Shown piece by piece: positions 16,422 to 24,443 of a stretch of DNA of 24,443 nt (its first letter is position 1; each line of letters begins with the position of its first letter). A program made the translations under genes and the position numbers. The notes under the pieces are model-generated. The model was not told the DNA's origin, ran no database searches, and was given only the letters and a program-made list of their open reading frames with translations. This stretch comes from Aplysia californica (taxonomy: Eukaryota > Mollusca > Gastropoda > Aplysiida > Aplysiidae): positions 1,777,019 to 1,801,461 of the forward strand of contig NW_004797296.1 of the NCBI RefSeq assembly GCF_000002075.1. Reading direction: 5' to 3'.

Positions 16422-19400
16422 TTGTGAAGTTTTGTTTTCTCAGAAATGTTGTGTATAAGAATAAAAGATTTTTTTAAAAGGTTTATGTTGATGCATTTGG
16501 GCTGAAGCGTAAAGAATGGTTGGTCTACTGGAATGATTTTCTTATCTTGGCAGTCTGTAGAAAAGGGACAAATCTAGTGATACACCTTTTGAACATTTAG
16601 TACGTGTCAGCTGTGTCTGTTCTGATTCAGAGCTGTTCCTATTTTGTTCCCTTCTCCAGCTTTTACTGAGAGGGATTTCGATCTGTCATAATCTGACCCT
16701 GTGCCAGTATCAATTACTTAATCCAGTTGTTGGAGTGCTACTACACTGTTACATTTGAATGGTTTTCTGTGTGAATCCACTGTTTGTGACCCAACTTGTA
16801 TGGCTGTTTTGGATTTCGTGTGCGATTGTTTTGTAGGATTTGTGAAAGGAAATGTTTGGGACGTCATACAGTATTGTACAGATCACTTTCATATCGCTGC
16901 ACCTTCCACTTTGGTTTGTATCATTGTTTAATTTATTATTGCATCTGACGTTCATTGCTTGACTGATCACAGCCTAAGATTTCATATAATACTAATGATT
17001 TTTTTTTTTCCTTCAGGGTTTTATTAGAAGTTCTGAGAACTTAGTTTTGTTTGTGTTGCAGACTAATTGAGCCAAAATGTGAACACTCGTAGCTAAGGTT
17101 TTCCTGTTTTATTGGAAAAACAGAAGTAGCTTTGTTAATGATGAAGTTTGTACTACCTTGTTGTAAGGACAGAAGATATGGTTGGTGGTGTCTCATATGG
17201 AAGGGAGTCCTTGCGATCACCAGGGGGTCAAGATGAGTTGATGGGTTGGCTTAGTCTGTGTCAGTCAGAATGTGCAGCATGTATGCCGAGGGATTTATGT
17301 CTGGTCGCCCGTAGCAAGGGATTTTTGTTGCTTCATTTTTCTTTATGCTGTATGTTGCTTGTTTACTAGTAATTTTCATACCCTCTGCCATCACATGACG
17401 CTTACCTTGTGGTCCTCATTTGTGGTCACATTCCCCCCCTCACTCTCCACACTCAAGAAGTTTTGTCACAAAATTCAATATGGGATATTTGTTTGCTAAA
17501 TAGAAAGAATTGAATTTGAGTAGTTTTATTCACATTAAGAAACTTTGTGGGAATATTTTTCATCTTAGATTAACTCCTTGCTTTCTGTGCTGTTCTCCTG
17601 GTATTTAGACACAATACGGGAGTGTTGCTATTTGAAAATGCTATGTGGGATGAATTGTAGTATTGTTAAATGTTTTAAAATTCATTTTAAAAACGCCAGA
17701 AGGTAGATGGTTCATTCATCCTTCATTAATAGTTTAATGAATGAGTTTGGATAACATTTTGTGGAAGTGTTAAAAGTTTGGGTTTTTTTGTTGAGTTTTT
17801 TATTTTGTGGTTTCTGTAGAGCAGCACAGCATGCTGATGAGGTGTTTGTTTCACTGGTCGTTCTGTGAAATGTCGAATGTGTTTTCACACAGCTGCACCC
17901 TAATGTCTATTTTTGTTTTCATTTGCCTGGTGTGGGGGGCTGACTAATAGCTTATAGCGTTTTATTTCTGATTTGATTACTAAACTAGATCTTTTTTTAT
18001 TTCATTGCAGTTCTCCATGATTGTTTCGATTTGTAGTTACTTATTTTATTTGTTTGTCAATGGCATTGGAGAGGCTTGTTGGGATGGGGACAAAAGATGA
18101 ACTTATGTTTTAGAAAGAGTTAAATCTTATCTCAAACTTCCATTGTTGACAAGTACTGAATCTATGTAATGGAACGTGTTTCGGTTCCTTGAACTTTCAA
18201 CTGGAAGTTATGATTTCCGGCAAAGTAGTATTTGTGCAAATGTAATTTAGAATAGGATTGTTCGTTATGCCAGAGATTGCCAATGATAACAGTCATCTGG
18301 TTTTGTTAGTCATTTCATCGTTAGTAGATCCGTTTCAGAAAAAAATGCAACAGAAAGAAGTTGCTGAACTTTGTGGATGGTTAAGCTGTGTGGCTCGGGA
18401 AGGTACTGAGTTGCAAAACATTTTGTTTTAATGGGATGGCTATAGTGAAAATAGACTGGAGCTAAAATCTCTGTCTTGTGATGTCTTTTGTCCTGAATGT
18501 ATCCTCTAGAGGGTTCTCTGGTCAGCTAAATCATGCACAGTTCTGTCGTGCATATTTAGAAATTCAGCATTGTTTGTATAGATATGGTGGAAATCAGAAT
18601 GAGTGCTGGTCAGCTTCGTATTGTTGGAACCATCATGATATCCGCTTGTCAAGTAATGAGAACAAGTTAGTGAAAGTGAAGTTGTAATATAGATTGTAAA
18701 GCAATATAGAGCTGGCTGTTGAGAGGATATTTGCACTATACAAATACTATTTATTATTATCTTTATTATTAATATTATAGGTTGGAGGAAGTGACAGTAT
18801 AAAAACTGAGAGGACTGGGCTTTCTGCCATATTTTGTATTCAGGTTGGGAAATATATGGTAAGGTGAATCTTGTAAATTGTTCATTAGATTGTTCATCTT
18901 TGCTGTGAGAGCTGACTGCCAGCCTCGTTAAAAGCTTGTGTGTTTGTCTCCGCAATTTTTGCTATTTTTCGTCAAACTAGATTTTTCCCTTGATTTTTTT
19001 TTGGTAGTTATAATTATAGATGCTTTTGTGATATGTTTATTTCATCACTTATTAGTCCCTCAGTGATCATACAGTGAACAAAGTTCACATTATGTGGGAA
19101 GTTTATATTGTACGTAATATATTATAGTGTAGTATGGGATTTGTTCAGTCAGCCATTAAAACTAGGTACTCTATGTTGTAGATGATGTTCATTTGTAGTT
19201 GTTGGGTTTTTTTCAATCTAGGTTTGTGCTTATTCATGTACATGTGTCATAATTCATTATGTTTTAATTCATTTTGAGACATACTTGCCACCATTTTGAG
19301 ATAATGAGAAACTGAAAAGTTGAGAGTGGAATGCCTGGTAGAATAATGATTGAGCAGATGTGATGGGATGTAAATTTGAGGTCTTTGTGTTCTGCTGTGC

Positions 19401-20863
19401 TCAGATGTCTCTTCAGTTTACAGCCTAGTGTTGTAGTTTTCTGACAGACGACGAGGGTTAACTGAAACAATCCTCCGAATCTTAATGGTGATTGAAAGTG
19501 TAAATTGGGGATGGGTTTCAGTGTTGAATAGCCACCTTATCAGACACAGAATGGCCCAGACAGCGGTGAATGTCACAAGCATACTGCCAATTGGAGGGTA
19601 AATTTGTGGGAGATAAATTTTGCAGTTTGTATTTGGTTGTTTATTATCCACAGAAAATGCTCGCTGAAAGTTTGTTTGCTTAAAAGCTTTGAATATTCAA
19701 AAGTTGGAGGAATCTTGTGTTGTCATTTGTTTTTGCTTTGCATAAATGCTGGATGATAATTAACCATTTATGTTGTGAGCTGGTTGATATTTTTACTTGA
19801 GAACAAAGTTCTTAGAGTGTAAATGAAGTACTTCTTTCATTCCCACTTGCTTATATTTTGTTAGATGTCGTGTACACATCTTGTTTGATGTAGGGCACAC
19901 TAAGTTGATTGAATGTACCCGTCAACACTAAACATAACAATTTTACTTGTATAATTCTTTTTCTAACAATGGTAACTTCAATATCAATGTAAATGTGGTG
20001 ATACACAATTTGACAGTAAGTTATAAAGCAATATCATATTTAACTGTGATGAGTTTCTATGACTTTGTGTCGTGGGTTTGGAACTTCTTTCCTCTTGGCC
20101 TGTCTACACAACCCTTGGTCCTGTTGACCTTCACCCCTGGTGACTTGAGTGGACAAAGGATCCTCAGAAGGGCACTTGATGCATAGCAGCCATCATGCCT
20201 CATAGATTGGACATGGTTTATCCCTTGAATAAATTTTTTTAAAGCGTTGCCAAGTTTTCAGATTTTTCGTTTTGTCTGAAAAAGCTCAGTTTCTTATCTA
20301 ACTATCCAGATATTTGAAGAGAAACAGTAGAGTTTTATTTTGGCCAAGATAGGTTGACCCTCAATAATGGACAAGCTTTTGTCTCTCTAATTCTGCAACA
20401 GTTCACAGGGATACTGTGTTTGTACCCAGGCCTCTGGTTTTAAGAAAATTTAAGATTTCTATCTAAAAAATCTATTTTGTGCTCAACATATTGAGTGTAA
20501 TGACACGCTCAGTCAGGTGCTGCTTTATTATATGCCTGTGTAGAAGTCTCCCATGTCCCTCTGCCTGTTTCTTATTTTGCTGAGAATAGAGTCAATTGTT
20601 TGAGACATTTTGTGCCTCTTTGTTTCTTGAGGAAGCTCCATAAAAAATTGAATGATTCTGATTTTTTGTTCTTTGATTTGAAGACCTTTCTTTTTTTCTA
20701 GTGTTGTGGACGTGATTTTCGACTTGTTCTTTTGAATGCATTTATATAAGCTCTGGAAATGTCAATTGATTCACTGGCATCTATGGTGTAATGCCATTAC
20801 AGGCAGAAGTTAAGAATTCCTTTCCCTTTTGGGAAGGTATTTTTATTAAGTGTCTCTGTCAAC

Positions 20864-20940
20864 TGGGACATTGTATCCCACTCAAGATAGGTTGACCCCT
20901 ACAGGCAAGGTGGGAGCAGCCTTCCTCCTAAAGGGTTTTG
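20864..20940 (+). repeat. Family B fragment
   Basis: GGGACATTGTATCCCACTC then GGTTGACCCCTACAG and GCAGCCTTCCTCCTAAA match the middle of family B. The word CAAGATAGGTTGACCC also occurs at about 20344-20359. Confidence 0.65.
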
Positions 20941-21535
20941 TCCGTGGGGAACATAGAACATTTACAGTCGATCAGTTGGTTCTGGTGGTACCCGTAAGTC
21001 GTTACCATGTCTGTTGGAAGCCGTGTGAGTACATCGCAAAGTCACGTGAGATATCTCGTCTTTTTTAGTTTTCTGTTTTGTGTGGTCGTCTCCCCTCCCC
21101 CCAATCCCCCCTACCTCGTGGAGGTAAATGTTGGAGTCCCAATGTCCTTTACCTTCTACATGTGTGTACTGAGGATTTGGTTTCTCTCATTGTGAGTGTT
21201 CTGTGTTGTGAAAAACTTTCTCTCTCTCTGTTTGTTTCACTCCTCCCACCCCCAGCCCCATGCTACTGCAATAGAATCTGGCTCCATGTTCTTCTGGCGC
21301 AACCAAAATCTTCGTACATTGTGATCTTTTATTGTGTTCTCACACCTGTCTGTAAAAAGTAAAAAATATTATTTTAAAAAATGAAGGGAAAAAAAATTCT
21401 ACACAAATTAAACTATTACTACTATGATGAAATGACGTGATTTTGTGTTTTTAAAAAAATGGTTATTGGATGTTTTGAGTTTTGTCTTTGTGTTTACTTC
21501 GAACCAATTTGTCTGTTCAAAAGTACTGTTACAGG
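20941..21535. other. Noncoding, C/T-rich then A-rich
   Basis: No gene or repeat family was recognised. It includes C-rich tracts near 21090-21110 and an A-rich stretch at about 21355-21410. Confidence 0.5.
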
Positions 21536-21660
21536 TAGTGGGGGGAGAGGTTATTGGTAATAGGTTCGACTTTTTTTCTTTCCCTCTGTCATTCTGTCTA
21601 TCTATCCTGTTCTTTCCAAGAACTCTATGGCTGTTATTTGAGCATGTGCTTCACTTTTCT
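21536..21660 (+). repeat. Family C dispersed repeat, diverged
   Basis: The order GTAGTGGGGGGAGAGGTTAT, TTTCCCTCTGTCATTCTGTC, AACTCTATGGCTGTTATTTG, CATGTGCTTCAC follows the family C layout. Confidence 0.65.
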
Positions 21661-21877
21661 TATTTTATAGTAAAGTGAAATAAGCAGAAGTTCTTGCTAT
21701 TTTTCATTGCTTTTGGTCAGTCATTTCTTAATTTGACACACGGGGACATGGACACTGCCGTCCTACTTCCCTCCTGGTGGTTTTACTCAACAGTAATTTC
21801 GACAGCACTTAATGAACGTCGTACCAGCGTCTGTGATGTAGCACTTAGGCACTTTGCTGTCGCATGCAGGAGACCTG

Positions 21878-22146
21878 CGGATGGCTGGCGGGTGCTCTGG
21901 TGTGGTTTGCTCCTTCTTTCCTATCAAACATCTACACTGTATCGTCCCTATCTCCCCTTCTTCTTTTTTATGTTTGTTACTCTCTTGTAACACCTCTAAT
22001 CTTCTGGCACTCATATGGCCTTATGCAGTTGGAAGCGCCGTAAAACCTCTACTAAAACTAAACTAAACTCTCTTGTAATACGTAATCTATTCTTTAGCAC
22101 CTTTATGGCCTGTGTTGCAAGTGCCGTAAAACTCTTTCTAAAACTA
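21878..22146 (+). repeat. Family A repeat, copy 8, with second tail
   Basis: The head CGGATGGCTGGCGGGTGCTC leads to the tail GGAAGCGCCGTAAAACC (to about 22066). A second partial copy (CTCTTGTAATACG ... TGCAAGTGCCGTAAAACTC) follows directly to 22146. Confidence 0.87.
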
Positions 22147-22315
22147 AAGACCCGAGATCTATTCCCGAGTGGGGAGAAATTTTTTATCAAGTACCTCGAT
22201 ATTTCTTTTGGGATGTTGTATCCCTCTCAGCCTGGGTTGGCCCTGATAGTCAGGATCAGAAGCCTGCATCCTAAAAGATGTAAATTGTGTCAATGGGGAT
22301 GTATAAACACCTACA
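22147..22315 (+). repeat. Family B dispersed repeat, fullest copy
   Basis: It runs from AAGACCCGAG through GAGTGGGGAG, TATCCCTCTCAGCCTGGG, AAGCCTGCATCCTAAAAG and AAATTGTGTCAATGGGG to AAACACCTACA. It fits exactly between the end of one family A tail and the head of the next copy. Confidence 0.85.
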
Positions 22316-22492
22316 GTGGGTGGTTGGCGTGTGCTTTGGTGTGGTTTGCTTCTTCTTTCTTTACAAACATCTATCGTCCTTATCTCTCCTCCTTTTTTTG
22401 TTTGTTAATCTCTTGTAACACCTAATCTTCGGCACTTATATGACCTTATTGTGTTGCAAGTGCCGCAAAACGCTTACTTAAAACAAACAACG
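22316..22492 (+). repeat. Family A dispersed repeat, copy 9
   Basis: It runs from GTGGGTGGTTGGCGTGTGC to TGCAAGTGCCGCAAAACGC and an AAAACAAACAA tail, directly after family B. Confidence 0.88.
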
Positions 22493-22768
22493 CCTATTTT
22501 TAAACAAAAAGTGTAAAAGACTACTGTGATTTAGTAGTACAGTAACAGGAGCAGTAAGAGCTGTTGCACTCTTCCCCACCCGAAAGAAGGCTCTAGGCGA
22601 TTGAATTTTAACGTTATTGTTGTCTGGACAGAGCTTATAACACTCGAAAACATTCTCAGCTCCCTGGGAAGGGTTGGGTGCAAACTGCCCTCTTGCAAGC
22701 GCCCAAACAATAGCGCATTGAGTCTTGACACTGACATGATCTTTCTCGGTGAAGTGAAAAAAAATATT
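22493..22768. other. Spacer between inverted family A copies
   Basis: About 275 bases of non-repetitive sequence with no recognised feature. Confidence 0.5.
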
Positions 22769-23021
22769 TTAGTTTAGTTTTAGTAAGAGTTTTACGGCAC
22801 TTGCAACACAATCAGGTCATATAAGTGCCGAAGATTAGAGGTGTTAAAATTTTTTTTTAAAGACTACGAACCCCGAAAACAGGATATAAATGTGAACCTA
22901 GCTAACAAAAGTAGTAAAGAAAGAGTAACAAACAGAAAAAAGAAGGAGGGGAGATAAAGATGATAGATGTTTGATAGGAAAGAAGAAGCAAGCCACACCA
23001 GAGCACCCGCCAACCACCCAC
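22769..23021 (-). repeat. Family A dispersed repeat, copy 10, inverted, with insertion
   Basis: On the minus strand it reads GTGGGTGGTTGGCGGGTGCT through the usual blocks to TGCAAGTGCCGTAAAACTC and a TTACTAAAACTAAAC tail. Compared with other copies, about 65 extra bases lie at roughly 22851-22915, where the others read GTAACACCT. It is the only minus-strand family A copy seen. Confidence 0.88.
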
Positions 23022-23189
23022 AGAAAAATATTATGTGTCAACTGTCTTCCAGAAGGACATAATGCTAGGCCCTGGTCCGGATTCAACAAACTCAGGGCTT
23101 TTCATTTATGAGCCTGACAGTGAGGCCACGTGTCGAGCACATCAGTGTGACGACAGATCTCAGGTTAATGAATTGTTTTTTGGATGAGT
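23022..23189. other. Short spacer between two repeats
   Basis: About 170 bases between the inverted family A copy and the SINE. The word CCGGATTCAA near 23078-23087 resembles the complement of a tRNA-like B box, so part may be another SINE fragment. Confidence 0.35.
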
Positions 23190-23690
23190 GTTTTACGGCG
23201 CTCGCTACTGCATACGGTCATATGAGCGTGCGGAACACATATAATACTTTCAGCTGGTAGGAAATTTTGAATTTTGCCCGGGTGGCGACAGAAGCCCACT
23301 CTATTCTTATCGACTTTGGGTCACCAAGGGATCTTTAACGTGCGCAACTTGCACACGGGACATCCGAGATTTTCCTCCCTTTTCTGAGAAGAGCTACGTG
23401 TAGATCTTACCTACCATAAGATCAAGGATGAGGCTGAAAAACAGCACTAAGAAGGAGCCAAGGAGTAGCGGTAGAAAAGCTGCTGAAAGCATCAGGAGCC
23501 CAGAGAAGGGGGCAAAGGAGGTGAGGGGTGGGGGCAGAAAGTTGAGACGGAAGCAGACGACAGAACACTATTTGAGAGCACGAAAGGAGGTTGAAGAAGA
23601 AAATTTTCCGTTGTTGTCCGGATTCAAACCAGAGACTTATTGCATGGGAGGGGAAGACCGTAACCTCTCGACCTCGAAAACCCCCCTCCC
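23190..23690 (-). mobile_element. tRNA-derived SINE on the minus strand
   Basis: Read on the minus strand, it starts with a tRNA-like head: GGTCGAGAGGTTACGG (A box, about 23659-23674) and GGTTTGAATCC (B box, 23620-23630, one base off GGTTCGAATCC). A body follows with GCACGTTAAAGATCCCTTGG. The end is GCTCATATGACCGTATGC and GAGCGCCGTAAAAC at about 23191-23228. This tail matches the family A tail. A 105-codon ORF on the + strand (23428-23745) lies over it and is low complexity, so I do not call it a gene. Confidence 0.78.
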
Positions 23691-24443
23691 CCTGAAAATC
23701 TTTGCTCTGGGAGAGAAACAATCAAAGGAGAAAACAATATTATAATTATATTGATTATTGGCACAATAATTTAATGTCAAGAAACGTGGTGAAATGACAG
23801 TGCAAGGATATAATACATGTATCGTATAAAAATGCTGCAAGTTGTCAATAAATTATAAGTAGATTCTTATCAAGGCATAATTATACATCATGTACGTTGT
23901 TTTTCTGGGAGTTTTATTGAAATACAGTTGTCGGGTGAATACATGACTCAACATGAAGACAGCGACACAAAAGAACGGTAAAGCAGAATAATGAATGCGT
24001 AAATGTTGTATGAGAACATTTGATACAAATAAAGAAAAACAGTTTTTAAAAAAATTGAAGAAAAAAACACACAACCAAAATAAAAAAATCAACTTCAGTT
24101 TGCACATAATTTTGGACGGAATGAATCATCAACATAATGCGTATAATAACAGTAAAATGGATGTCTTTCCTTTCTTTCTTTTGTGTGTTATTAATCTGAA
24201 ACTTATTAAGAGAATCTCGTTCGCGTCTGTTCCTTTCCATTCGTTTTGAGAAAACTTATAAGACATCACTCTCGCTCGCTGTCTGGTTTTACAGTTTGCC
24301 CCTCTTACTACTTTGCGCACGTTTTAAATGGTAAATATCAAATACCTTCCCCTCTCTATTTGTATTGCTCTTTCTTCTGTAATAAAAAAAACAAAAAACT
24401 CTCCTCCCCTTTTTACCCCCCTCCCCTCTCTTTTACAATGTAC
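23691..24443. other. AT-rich noncoding end of window
   Basis: No exon was recognised. AATAAA is present on the + strand (23847-23852) and on the minus strand at about 23913-23918 (TTTATT on +). The latter could belong to a convergent gene to the right, but no coding sequence supports this. Confidence 0.35.

Larger units (their letters stand above)
13901..20860 (+). other. 7-kb T-rich stretch without recognised genes or A/B/C repeats
   Basis: No exon or domain was recognised on either strand. The + strand is T/G-rich. The dispersed families common in the introns and after 20861 were not seen here. It contains a GA-rich microsatellite (about 13985-14030), a diverged tandem repeat (15325-15475), a G run (16404-16421) and an AATAAA hairpin (16267-16294). 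A 133-codon ORF at 14416-14817 begins MKFKDDF and is hydrophobic. It resembles nothing I know and lacks coding-like codon bias, so I treat it as chance. The stretch could be long 3' UTR or intergenic DNA. Confidence 0.5.

Noticed and set aside
22015-22425. 136-codon + strand ORF
   Set aside because: It is composed of family A and B repeat sequence and appears nowhere as a conserved protein motif.
23620-23677. A functional tRNA gene on the minus strand
   Set aside because: A- and B-box-like words are present, but no cloverleaf acceptor or anticodon stem is convincing and a SINE body follows.
23428-23745. 105-codon Lys/Arg/Glu-rich ORF
   Set aside because: It lies across the minus-strand SINE and its tRNA-like head, so the composition reflects the repeat rather than a protein.
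23847-23918. Poly(A) signals of a convergent minus-strand gene
   Set aside because: A minus-strand AATAAA exists, but no coding exon on that strand was found to 24443, so this remains unsupported.

Overview
This is animal genomic DNA: long introns with GT-AG splice sites, mixed CAA/CAG polyglutamine coding, and many short interspersed repeats. The recognisable protein and the gastropod/bivalve-like look of the repeats suggest a mollusc, most likely a snail. That placement comes from memory of repeat style, not from a search. No rRNA, tRNA gene, CRISPR or prokaryotic signal was seen.

The window holds one gene on the + strand, the 3' part of ACBD3 (Golgi acyl-CoA-binding domain protein 3, also GCP60/PAP7). 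Exons lie at 3799-3939, 4709-4822, 5587-5674, 6590-6842, then either 7748-7878 or 9976-10091, then 11377-11551 and 13355-13578 (stop TAA 13576-13578). Together they encode the last helix of the acyl-CoA-binding domain, the charged coiled-coil region, the glutamine-rich Q region and the complete C-terminal GOLD domain. The exons for the start of the protein and most of the acyl-CoA-binding domain were not found here and should lie upstream of base 1.

The most notable feature is a pair of homologous exons at the start of the GOLD domain (7748-7878 and 9976-10091). They share the same phases at both ends. Each length is a multiple of three plus two, so using either one keeps the frame, while using both or neither breaks it. 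This is the arrangement expected of mutually exclusive alternative exons.

Region by region: 1-3798 is intronic or upstream DNA with simple repeats, a direct series of three copies of a dispersed repeat (family A), and a 14-bp minisatellite just before the first exon seen. 3940-13354 is the exon-intron body, with more family A, B and C repeats, a 35-bp-arm inverted repeat just after a splice donor, and a Tc1/mariner-like MITE in the last intron. 13579 to about 20860 is T-rich DNA with no A/B/C copies recognised, possibly a long 3' UTR. 20861-23690 is again repeat-rich and ends with a minus-strand tRNA-derived SINE whose tail matches the tail of family A. 23691-24443 is AT-rich with no recognised gene.
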